A stretch of 60,000 nucleotides of DNA from Liolophura sinensis (taxonomy: Eukaryota; Mollusca; Polyplacophora; Chitonida; Chitonidae). The position numbers were made by a program, and so were the translations under genes. Shown in pieces: positions 20,313 to 31,961 of the stretch (position 1 is its first letter; every line of letters begins with the position of its first letter). The notes under the pieces are model-generated. The model had not been told where the DNA came from. It did no database searches and saw only the letters and a program-made list of their open reading frames with translations. The stretch spans positions 21,689,385-21,749,384 of the forward strand of contig NC_088295.1 in assembly GCF_032854445.1 (NCBI RefSeq), written 5' to 3'.

Positions 20313-21349
20313 AAGTTTTAAAATGACTACAATGCTTTATTAATTTATAATGCGACTTGCTTTATAAATTTTAGGACCTTTATTAACGATTTTGAATGGT
20401 AACACATGCACTGACGAATATTTAGTGTAAGGTAATTATTTGGGCTATTCCAAAACAATAGCAAAAATTCGACTGGATTATTTACATGGATTTTTTTGCC
20501 AAACATATCCGGTATAGCCTCATTAATGTTGGCTTGCACTGTTACGGGCTTGCCACATTTGTTTTATTCTGTGGTCTGTCTGGTGTAGCGAATTCTTAAT
20601 TACTTACAGATGAATTACGTACTTACAGGCACCATATCTCACAAAATTAACCACAGGGCTAACGAGAGGTGAATTCTAACAACAGAATGAGCGATAGGGC
20701 TGATCACGTATTATCTACAAGTGGATACTTCTACTTGACTCACTTGTGTGGGTCTTAACTTCCGTACACGGTAGGCCAATACTTGACGATTTGCATTAGG
20801 GATAGTCCCAGCAACACCGACCAGATACATTCCATATCCGCACAAAACTGTCTGCAATCCGGACTGAGAACGCCTCACAATAAAATATCACGCATTATAG
20901 GTTAATCACTCAAGTTCGCACAGTTCAGACTGTCAACAAAAGGAACAGCGTCTAAAATCTAATTACCAATAACCACTTTAATAATAGCATTACCATGACA
21001 ATCTATCAAAATTAAATGTCACTTGAAAGAAGGTCTGGAAGAAGCGTTCATCAGTTGTCAGTGATGTCAGGAAGTCCATGTGTGTAATAACTTATGTGCA
21101 CCAGTGGTCACGTGGTACATAACTACATTGTGTAAATACATGTATAACCAGGTATAATTTTATGATTCCGTATTCTTTCAAGCAAATGGATAATATAATG
21201 AAATACCTCAATTTAAGCCTTTATTTTGATTATCTTTACAAGCAACCCAGCCTATTCATATAAAACCCCAAGCCGGGCCCAATGAATCAAGCCATAAAAT
21301 CTATATCAGCATTGTTTTCGTATGTTTCTAACACTACAACTGCCAGATT
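20313..21349. other. Intergenic unique sequence
   Basis: AT-rich spacer with no recognised gene, SINE or repeat. Confidence 0.5.
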
Positions 21350-21825
21350 CATGATAATGGGTGTTTGTCTACACCACAACAGTCAGAGCAATGACAACGG
21401 TTGTATGTGTACACCACAGTTGCCAGAGTGATGATGATCAGTGCCTATCTACACCACAACTGCGAGAGCAATCACGATGGTTGTGTATGGACCATAATTG
21501 CCAGAACGATGACGATCGGTGCCTGTTTACATCACAAGTGTCAGAGCAATGACGATGACTATATGACTACGCTACAATTACCAGAGCGATGATGATCGGT
21601 GTATGTCTACACCACAACTACCAGAGTGATGATGATCGGTGTATGTCTACACCACAACTGTCAGAGCGATGATGATCGGTGTAAGTCTACACCACAACTG
21701 CCAGAGCGATGCTGATCGGTGTATGTCTACACCACAACTGTCAGAGCGATGATGATCGGTGTATGTCTACACCACAACTGTCAGAGCGATGATGATCGGT
21801 GTATGTCTACACCACAACTTGTTAT
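21350..21825. repeat. 40-bp minisatellite
   Basis: About 12 units of 40 bp (ACCACAACTGTCAGAGCGAT followed by GATGATCGGTGTATGTCTAC). The left half is more divergent than the right. The overlapping short ORFs are by-products of a period that is not a multiple of three. Confidence 0.93.
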
Positions 21826-22080
21826 ATAGTGGAGAAATGGTGATGAGAAATTGTCGTATACATGTTGGAGATATGGGCCGGGTGACGACAAGTTGTCATA
21901 TATGGCGGAGAAATGGGCCCAGTGATGAGAAGTTGTCATATATAAGGTGGAGAAATTAACCCTGTAGAGAGAAGTTTCTTATATAGTAAAAGACGGAATG
22001 AAGAGAAGCTGTCATATATTATACGGTGGAAAAAAGACCGGGTGAATAGAAGTTGTTATCTATAGTGGGAAAATGGCAAC
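21826..22080. repeat. Degenerate ~50-bp tandem repeat
   Basis: About five diverged units containing GAGAAATGGGCC and AAGTTGTCATATAT abut the 40-bp array. Unit length varies. Confidence 0.7.
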
Positions 22081-22090
22081 AATTAAGTTG

Positions 22091-22118
22091 TTATTGTGTG
22101 TGTGTGTGTTTGTGTGTT
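22091..22118. repeat. GT microsatellite
   Basis: Short imperfect run of GT dinucleotides. Confidence 0.8.
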
Positions 22119-24885
22119 ACTTATTGTGCATAGGGCTATGCGAGTTTTTGTGTTAAAACCCCGAAATTAGGACTGCATTGTGTCAATCAATGGCAATCTC
22201 AAACTTTACCGTGTCACCAATTAACTTATATTCTTTTTAACAAAATATAGTAAATCTATTTCATAATCGTTTAATTGAGATGAATATAATGACAAAACAT
22301 ACACAGCTGTGAGTTTTCGGTAATCGGAGCACCGTAAAGCAGCACTTTTGAACTCCGCAAAAAATATGTTTACGTTAATGGCCATTATTTCGTACTATTC
22401 TCTCATAGCTAATGGGCTTCATTTTTTTAAGCATACAAATGTCAGAATGTCTCCTATATAACCAGATGTACACGGTGACAAATAACAAATGGTAATCGGG
22501 TGCCGTATAATGTTATATTAGCGCTGAATCATGTTGGTGTATACAATATATATCACCACTAAAGGCGATACCGTTGGCCACCAAAGACGTAACGACAGCC
22601 TTATGGGAGATTTCCTGGTTGATTAATAACATCCATCAGCCACAAGCCTTCTGTCAACAATTCATAAAAGTCCTACGAGAGCAGTTGGTTCTACATGTAC
22701 GTTTTCTTGTTTTGTTATGTCAGAATTTAGTAACATGGTACGTCTTTAGTGCTCAAAGATTGTTTCAACAAGGAAAGCAATAAGGGTAAAGCAGTAGATC
22801 TTCGTACAGCTAATAGAGCACACAGAATGACGATTAACGAACCCTAACATGTACATAATGGAGGGGTACTTGTTACCCCATAAATATACTTGCATTAAGT
22901 CCTGCAGACATTGATCTCCATAACTTTACCAATCTATTCTCAGCAACAAAAGCTTTTGTACCAAACAACTACCACCAGATCACTGCAATATCCAGGCGCG
23001 TTTAGTGTGACATCATGATGCTGGAAGCGGATGGTTCTCTCTTCAGGACAAGCCTTGGTTTTTATCTTTCAGGCGGTACATGGTAATATCTTAATGAGTC
23101 TACACGCATGGTAGACGATATAGGTGCTCAGTAGCGTTTACCGTTCAACTTTAATTGACCAGTGTTCCCTTGTAATATATAAGAATACCATCGCCATCGC
23201 AAAGAGAGGAACTGGATGAACATAGACGGCACAGTTCGGGTCCTAATCACTACAGGCGTGAACTCTCAACAAATGGCACACAGATATACCCTCTATATTA
23301 TGACAGTATTCAACACGTACAGACTCACCCTGTAATCTGCTTCCTGATCAGTCCACAATTATAGTAGAGTCGTGGGCCAAAGAAGAAAAACAGCTCTAAA
23401 TTCGAAAGTGTTTAATCCGCCTAAAAGTTGAATAAAATTAGGGAACAGCACAACAAAAAGTTTGGCACGACGTCCTACTTCCAAAAATCTATTGGTCTTA
23501 CGGCTAAGACTGCTGCATCGGTCCTCTGGCTGGAAATAGTGACAGAGGAATTCGCATGTGGTTGTGATAATTGACTTCACCACTATATTGCCAGACACCC
23601 ATCAGGTTCAACCAAATAGCGTGTGTTATCCGAAAGTTAGTTAGATTATACTGGTACACAACATGGAAGGAAAACGTTTTGCTGTTGTGAACCAAGAAGT
23701 TCTTTCTCTTATTATGTACATTGATTGTCATGTTCATTCTCCTTGGTTAATATTGCACAAACTGCCCCAGCTCATTCTACTGGATGAGGCAACAAACTTG
23801 ATAATTTTCAATAGATATTTAGAGACATTCGTGAATAAAAACGTGTAGACTTGCCAAACGCGCGCTAAAATCTCACAGAATTTTTGGGGAACAGCCTTAT
23901 CACCAGATACATGTTTTTTTTGTTTCATTTGATTCGATGCAAAGAGGCCACAAATGAACCTCAGCGATGGCTTGAATTGGATATAAGCGTTATCGTGAGA
24001 TTCAATTTGCCGGAGTTCAAGTCCATTCGCCAAGACTTGCTTGTTTCGACAGTAGATCTGGACAAAGGGCTTCCTCATTGGTTATAAAAGTACAATTTAT
24101 ACCAGGGTTTTTGTGAAGCGCTTCATTCACACAGCCAGCGACGGTCCCTACTAACAATTTAATGGAAATACATTGCCAAAATGTTAACTTCTGAAGTATC
24201 AAATCTAGGGGAAAGGTCAGGTGCATATACATGTAGTTAAATCTGTACATCGCTATGTTGTTGTTTTTTTTTTCTCCTATAAACATTGAGGTTAAGGTGT
24301 AATTGAAATAGTTAAATAACTATTCTGTAACAGGTTACGGTCGATTGTATCAGTCTAGATAATGCAACCAGGCTATAAGAATAAATTCCTTTGAATAAGA
24401 GAACAGGTTATGTGGGCTTATCCTAATTCTTCAGCCTGGAGCGAAGTTGATCATGTGCACGGTCAGCTTGGTAATTGTCGCAGTCCCGGCTACATATTCA
24501 GGTTTGATGCCACCCTCGAATAAGGTCATGGTGGTAATTCTGAAAGCATCCTACACTGTCAGGTTGATAATTAGGTGATTATGCAACATTTTGTTGTGTT
24601 TGTAATCAGAGAAATGTACATGTTTTCTCTCTACAAAATACGTTAATATGCTACTTTCTGAGACTGGTAAACAGGCCCAAATACTATACATTATGGTGAT
24701 TTCTGGCAACCATTGCACTAACACACAAATATCAGAAGGTGACCTTTACATTCATTTATTGAGTTCATTATATGTATTCCGTGGTAACATCGACAACGGC
24801 TGAGAGATTTCCAGGACTGCTAGATCCCAAGGCATCATCGTCACTGTATCTCTCCAAGTCTCTTAAGACAATTTCTGACATTCAA
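22119..24885. other. Intergenic unique sequence
   Basis: Ordinary CpG content. Overlapping short ORFs on both strands at 23.4-24.3 kb show no domain or splice structure. Confidence 0.5.
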
Positions 24886-25405
24886 CAGCGGTAGAGACAG
24901 AAGGTTCCTAAGAATTAGATTAAAATGTGTGGCCATGAGACAGTAAGGGCTGATTTAAAATGTAGCCATGGGACAATAAGAACTGGATCAAAATATGTGA
25001 CCATGAGACGGTAAGACCTCGATTAAAATATGTGGCAACTGGACAGTAAGTGATGGGTCAACATTTGTGGTCATGAGACAGTTTTTATTTATTTATTTGA
25101 TTTATTGGTGTCTTACGTCCTACTCACAACGGGAACCAACGTTATAATGGGAGGAAACTGGGTATAGCCCGATAAAACCTTTGACGATCCACAAGTTGCT
25201 GCAAGACCTTCCCAAGTAAGGCCGGAGAGGAACCCAGCATCTGCTGCACTTGAACTCACAGCGACTGCATTGGTGACAGGATCCTCGGTCATTGCGCTGT
25301 ACTGGCAGGCTAAACACCTCGGCCACAGAGGATCCCAAACATATGAGACAGTAAGAGCTTGATTCAAATATGTGGCCATGAGACAGTAAAAGCTGGATCC
25401 AAATG
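24886..25405. repeat. ~36-bp minisatellite split by a SINE
   Basis: Diverged units containing ATGTGGCCATGAGACAGTAA followed by GAGCTGGATT occur at 24,915-25,081 and resume at 25,340-25,405. A SINE sits between them. A further stray copy is at about 27,014-27,085. Each unit contains GTAAG on the plus strand. Confidence 0.85.
25082..25342 (-). mobile_element. tRNA-derived SINE inserted in the 36-bp array
   Basis: Same family and orientation as the copy at 3.57-3.84 kb: tail with ATTTATTT and GTGTCTTACGTCC at the left, head at the right. ATGAGACAG at 25,073-25,081 and 25,343-25,351 could be a target-site duplication, although the array itself supplies this phrase. Several substitutions suggest an older copy. 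Confidence 0.85.
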
Positions 25406-25589
25406 TGTGACCAGGGGCGAGTAATTAAAGTGACAGACAGCACCTGGCTAATGTGCATGTCCACTGAAAGACTACCATTTAAAATATCTCAAAACGGCAT
25501 TAAATCCTTTTTTTTTAGATTTTTTCAACCCAGTAGTGAAAAGTTTAGTGAAAGTTTAGTGAAACTTCGTCTTGTCACAGCTTCAGCGA

Positions 25590-25672
25590 GTCTCCATTAT
25601 CGATCGTCGTCATATGGCCGAAAAATTGTTAAGTACGACGTTAATCCCCAAGCGCTCACTCACTCACTCCAT
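25590..25672 (+). mobile_element. 3' fragment of the CTCACTCACTCA-tailed SINE
   Basis: Matches the end of the element at 11.56-11.90 kb (TCGTCGTCATATG, AAAAATTGTTAAGTACGACG, TTAATCCCCA, then CTCACTCACTC). The head is absent. Confidence 0.85.
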
Positions 25673-25852
25673 TATGGACAGCAAGGTGGCGTCAGGATTA
25701 CTCTAGCGCACTAACGTCGAGTGTATTTCCCGTATAATAGTCTAAGCAGTAGCTTATGACAACTTAAAATTGTGGACTTCGGCGATGAAACAATAAGTGA
25801 TAAATAGCTTTCTAGGAAACTGGACACACTGGTAGGATATTTCTTCCACTGA

Positions 25853-26066
25853 TTGATTGATTTATTTATTTATTTGATTGGTGTTTTACGCCGTACTCAA
25901 GAATATTTCACTTATATAACGACCGCCAGCATTGTGGTGGATGGAAACCAGGAAGAGCCCGGGGGAAACCCATGACCATCCGCAGGTTGCCGGAAGACCT
26001 TCCCACTTACGGCCGGAAAGGAAGCCAGCCTGAGCTAGACTTGAACTCACGGCGACCGCATTCCAA
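25853..26066 (-). mobile_element. Truncated tRNA-derived SINE
   Basis: The tail and body of the 3.57-kb SINE family (TTGATTGGTGTTTTACGCC, AAGAATATTTCACTTATA, GGAAAGGAAGCCAGCC). It stops before the A-box part of the head. Confidence 0.88.
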
Positions 26067-26999
26067 TGATTAAACTGTTCATACAGTAGGCCCATTATAT
26101 CATTTATTCAATTTACGAGTAGCCTGCAGAAGCACGGCCGGGGTATTCACGTCGTAGCCTCCGGAGGGGTACCGGTAATTCTCATCCCTATTAAATGTTT
26201 ACAAAATTACAATAGGATTGTTGTACCACTGGATACATGCTCAGTTCTGAGCTAGTTATCGCGGACTGAAGTTTATAAAAGAAAACAGAAAGAAAGCAAA
26301 GGGCCAAATTTAAATTCTTCATTTCTGATAAATTCAGAGAGAAAAAACTACATCATAAAACTTAATTAAGTTTAAGCAGTCCATCTTCTCATTCCCATAA
26401 ACCTTCTGCATCCCAAACGAACCCTGATATTTGTTATTTAGCAACTGCATGCTGACTAAACGCTAACACGAATGACAAAAATGTATTTGTACAATTTGCG
26501 TGCCTATGTCTGCTGGGGAGATGAATGTGAATTGGCCCGAGACGGTATGCTGCAGTCTGACATACTTTGTGATACCGTCGTTCAGTGTTACACGGCTTGT
26601 AAATCAACTGATTTTACGTCTGTGGTGGTCAGTGAATGATACAACAGGGTGTAATATGGCCCTTTGTCTACTCTTAAATAAATCATTGTAAACGATCTCA
26701 AAATGATGTCTCATGTAGTAGTTCTGTGTTATCATGTCACTTCCTGAAGTGAATGGGTAATGGGTACATAACATCTTAGGCCGCGCAGTTTAGTCGCTAC
26801 GTGTTTGATTCGATAAAATTCTCAAAATCGCTGCCTTGATTCACACCAGTCATGTGTGCAGTATTATCATTTTGTTCTACGTGTTATTCGATGAAATCTC
26901 ATTAAAATAATAACGTAGGACACTCTGTAGAAAGCTTTACTATCGTGCTTTCGATTGAAATACGTTTTAGCCAGGTGCTGTCTTATCCTTTAATAGTCG
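26067..26999. other. Intergenic sequence with normal CpG content
   Basis: CpG is frequent up to about 26,990 and then falls sharply. No gene was recognised. Confidence 0.5.
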
Positions 27000-29900
27000 G
27001 AATCAAATCAGCTGCCATGAGACAGTAAGAGCTGGATTCAAAATGTTAGCAAGGAGGAAAAGCTGGATTCAGATATGTGACCACATTGTCCTTGTAGACT
27101 TTTACCACAACCAATCTCCTTACCTATCCAGCATTAGCCACTATTGTTTTCACAATTAACTCCTACCATGTAATAATTCATTTCATGAATATTAAAAAAA
27201 ACAACATATCAGTCATACACATGAGATATTGCCATGTATATTTTATTAACTGCAATTTAAATCAATGTTATGTTGTGGGCTATACAATGAAAACATGCAC
27301 ATGATTTGGTTCTTCCATCCACCTTTCACACAAACAATTAAATTACTATGTGATATAACTAATTCAAGTATATATAATTATCTGTTATATGAGAAGCATA
27401 TGTCATGTGACATTTGGTATGCTTCTCTTTCATGCTGGGAAAATGGTATATCATTAATAAAAAGCAATCTTGCACTAAAACAGGTAAAACATTGATAGGC
27501 AAAAAGTCGTCGACACCTATTAAACTGTTGGAGCTACTCCAGTCTGCAGTTCATCATCTCAGCTTCAAACGAGTGCATGAAGTATGTGGTTACATGGCTT
27601 GTTATCTTGAAGCATATTTCTCATTTCTGTGAACTATGTTTTACAGTAATGCTTGACCCAGAAAAGCCAAATGTGAAGTGTAGCAAGTCTGTATATACAC
27701 TCATACACTCTGCTTCACAGTCTAGTTCAGCTTCAAGTACACATGCAAGCCTTGTATTGTACATGTATACACACCATATCACCATCAAATATCACGTGGT
27801 CTGTCTTCTTAGAAAGCAGCCTTCTGCATAAAATCTTCCAGTTTTTATCCTTTAAAGCCCCACTTTACAGCAGTATGTTAAAGCAGATCATCATCTTCAA
27901 CAATTCAGTAAGAGAATTCAGCTAGTTTATTTACAGTATTTACAAGAGCTGTAGTGCTTCCTACCTGCTCCTCTTTGCTTATTGTGCCCCCTAAAGGACT
28001 CACCAGCATATCTTCTAAAGAGTAACCTCAACTACATTTGAGTAAACAGCCATAAATATCAGTTTAAAAATATCTTAACCTAAAAAATCTTTTCATTTAA
28101 TATAATTCGATGATTAGAATGTTGTCAAATATTCTGCTAACTTCACAATTAGGCCAACTGCATTGCACATATACTTTGTAAATTTTCCACTAAACATTAA
28201 TACATGTCATTTCAGTGCTTTAGTAGTATCCCCAGCCAGTGCTAGAAATCTGTCTGATTAATTTGCAAATTTTCCCTCACATACATACATATGCTCATAC
28301 TGTGATCAGTATGCTATGTCTACGCTCAATATTACCTAAGAGACAGGAAATTTATAGCTGCAATACATTTTGTGTTCTAACCTGTGTGACACTACAAGCA
28401 TTTAACAAATCACTTTAATACAAATAATAATTTAATCATACAAGATCATACACCTGTACACTGTACAGAAACAAAAATACAAAAAGAGAAGAAACACTTC
28501 AAGAAGGTTGAGTTAAGCTGAGCAATAGCAAAATATAATACATTTCTTTCCATTAGACAGATTCCAAAGAGCAAAAAAGAAAAGAACAATTTTGCTAATA
28601 TGTTTAAATGCACCTGTTAAAAGAATAACAAAAAGTGTGCGTTAAAAACAAAGAGAACATGTTGTGCAGTGCACTTAAACAGGATTTAACTCCCATTGTA
28701 AACAATATATGATCTATTTTTACATTCTGCTCAAAAACCATAACAGCACTAGCCTCTGACAAGAAGATTAAAATCCAGTGATAATTTTGGGGCCACAAAT
28801 TAAAGAGATACATGTACAAACTTGGACTTTGTAATAAATAAATACAAATACATTGCTGATACCAAATGATGAAACAAAAGGTGAAACCTTCCAGTCCACA
28901 AAATGGAATAACTTCTTTCTACACACAAGCAAATTTAAATAATACTTTTAAAATTAATCAGCATAGGTTCCCAGCCTGAATTTTAATGGTACACTGCAGA
29001 GGAGATTTTTGGTTTATCTGGAATATGTAATGCCTTATGACCAGGTACATGTTTGTATGAGCCTGCAGAAATGGAACCCACAGAAGTTCAAATCCTGGTG
29101 TCAAAACTTTGTTCACTATGCCATATATGGAAAAGGCAAGGTTTAAGTACATTGGTACTCTTAAGTACAGGGAATTTCTAAGATAATAAAAAATTTAATG
29201 TGTAGCAACTACATTCTTTACAATCATTTCAGTCAAGTTATTTGGTGGAGGTAAACAAATGACTGTTGACATTTCTGTGGATGAAGGGTTTTACAGAGCC
29301 CAGCAGATCAAAACTGATAATGGCAATGAATGACGCTAGAGAGTTGAATACAACAGTACACACTAGCATGAATTATTGAGAGAGCTGCCTGGGACTCTCT
29401 GCAAGGCAGAATATTAAATAATTCATATACACTGTTCTGTGCATTGATACTCTCCAGAGAGAGGCATATTGACAATTGTACAGTTACTATCAAACACACT
29501 CCTGTCTCCTGTCTGCTGCATGAGCTCACCCAGAAGGCATCCACTCCACTACCCTCCTTGTTGCATTGTACTGTTTTATATCACCATGGGGACTCATTAA
29601 TAAGTGTTCAAACAAGTCTGTACACCAGTCAGCATAAAACAACAAGATCCAAAACCTGATACATACAGCTGAATGAACTAGTTCATTAAAAACTATCTGA
29701 GACAATAGCCCATTCAATGTTAAATGCTGAAATTGTTTCACTGTACTGAACAACAAACATATATGGGCTCACTTAAGAACCCATACCAGTTTGACAACTT
29801 TGGAAACTAAAAAGTGAAAAATGGTAAACAGTTCACCTTACCTGAAACAATGTGTATCTCTGACCAAATAAGAACATGTAAATAAAAGTATTTGAGAATA

Positions 29901-31883
29901 AGGGAGATAACCCTGCATGTCTTGATATCACCTTTGCACAAGGATCTTTCTGTACATGGACCACTTGTGTGACAAAACCTGGGGATTTTGAAACTATACT
30001 TCAATATGAAATACATTTAACGATGTTGATTACACTTCCTGAAATGGATTACAAAAGTCGAGAAGTTAACAGTGTTTTCTTTGAAGATTAAGGTTAAACA
30101 GCATAGAAGTATTCATCCACAGATATGTTTACCACCATAAAAACTGAAGTTCTAATCTGACAAAGTTGGATAACCTGCATGTTGATAATGAAGATCAGCA
30201 CTAGTACAGCCCAGATCTGTTAACAACTCATCACAGACTAAGAACTATGGACTGGTTGTTATTCCCTGGAATGCTCCTCCTCGACACTTAACATACTTTC
30301 AGCACTATACACCAATGCACCAAAAACAGCTATAAGCAGTTATCTATTTATGATCAATCCAGAAAAGTTTCAAAAAAATTCCAAGCTGTTTTACCCACGT
30401 GATCAATTGTGTGAATAGATGAACAACTGCTTAACCCAGCTGCTCCAACCGAGCCTGCTGTGCTCAGTCTTACTTGGCTGATGTACCTTGAAATGTCACC
30501 CAATGAAATCCTTAGAATCATGGTGTTTTCTGATGCCAGCAAGTTACATATGAAAGTACAAGACTGGCAACCGGCAGGAAGGGGAGACAATTACTTCACG
30601 GTTCAATTTTCAGAAATCCACATGTAATGTGGAGGGTGTCCTGGATCAGTGGTACATTTATACAGGATGTTGATGGACAAAGACGAACACACTGTTGGAA
30701 GCTGTTGTTCTGGACATAGTCGTCGTATGGTCATGTGTTCAGGTGATGTGAATTGCACATTACATGCAGGTAAGCTCTGACCACCATGACTGGCACTGTG
30801 CTCCAATCATCACTTGTTCCTCACGTGCTGTAGATAAATGCTGAAGTCATAAGACAAATCACGTAGTGTTTCAGATGTTCTTCTCACCAGTTCTGGTTTT
30901 ATAGTCAAATCCCTGACACTCCACCTGACCACAAGCAACACAGAACCTGTCAAGCTAGTTATAGTCTTCTGATGCATGATGACACAGAAGGTATATTTTT
31001 GAAGCAATACTGGTTCAGTTATGTCCCTTATAAACATTCAAACCATCCAAGTGCTAGATGAACTGTTGCCCGACAACAGGATCATTTGAAACCTGTGTGG
31101 CATTTCTGAAGCGAGCTAGCTGTTGTCCATGGTCAGACTCAGGTGTTGGCGTAAGACAATTTAAGTGACACTCAGGTAATCATCCATTCCATAGATATCA
31201 TACAAGCTGAACTGCTGAACAGATAGCAGAGTTTCCAATTCATCAATTAACATCAATTTCAAACTATATTTTTTCCACACAAATTTTCAGAAATTAACAT
31301 AAAGCATGACTTTGGCAGACTACACCTTTAAACACAGATCCTACTGGCACATTACCCTGTATCGCACATTTTTTCATATTGTCGGCATGAAGAATACAGC
31401 CTTAGAAAGACTACTTTCCAGTCCAAACTTGTTTGATGGAGCTTTCCAAAGGCACACTAGGTGTGGTTTTCATTCTAGTCCAGTACAATTAATGTAATGT
31501 GCTGATATAAATGCAAAGAACTGCCTAACCAAATGTCATGACCATACATTCTATAAATGGTGGGAACAATGGGTTTATACCGAGGACAGATACAGTACAA
31601 TTTATCACCAACAAAAATGCTTGTGTCACATTCAAAACTTTCCTCTGATATGTGTAGCACAACAAGTGTATCTGAACAAGCCAGTCAGTGAACTAGAGCA
31701 CACGTCATGGTTAACATGTGACCAATCACTGAGACTGTAACACTGAACGCAACAAGCGGGGATGACAGGCTCCTGCTTCATTGTCTGTATCACTGACTGC
31801 CTGATTACACAGTTCTCAAATGATCTATGACTGGCCAGTTTATATCACAAGGCACAGCATAGGGCCCCTGATGAACACGGCTG
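27000..31883 (-). other. Gene 2 long 3' UTR (extent uncertain)
   Basis: No further gene-2 coding sequence follows the stop. Candidate AATAAA signals on the minus strand are at 27,926-27,931 and 27,242-27,247, among others. The CpG-depleted character continues to about 27,000, which suggests transcription to near there. That implies a 3' UTR of roughly 4-4.7 kb, unless an intron or second unit intervenes. Short ORFs here have no domains. Confidence 0.4.
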
Positions 31884-31961
31884 TTAGACTGATTCTCCAG
31901 CACCATGCTCCTTGTTGATCGGTTGCAGTTCATATGGCATAGGTCCAGAATTGCTGGCATT
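31884..31961 (-). CDS. Gene 2 exon 9: C-terminus and stop
   Basis: After a CTCCTGCAG acceptor the exon reads NASNSGPMPYELQPINKE and HGAGESV before TAA (31,884-31,886). The tail is short compared with vertebrate neuregulins and closer in size to Spitz-type ligands. Confidence 0.88.
   Translation of the reverse strand, partial: NASNSGPMPYELQPINKEHGAGESV

Noticed and set aside
22574-22783. 69-codon plus-strand ORF
   Set aside because: No recognisable domain, no supporting splice sites, and length within chance expectation for AT-rich DNA.
23359-24286. Cluster of overlapping ORFs on both strands
   Set aside because: They are short and mutually overlapping. No domains, repeats of known elements or splice structure were seen.
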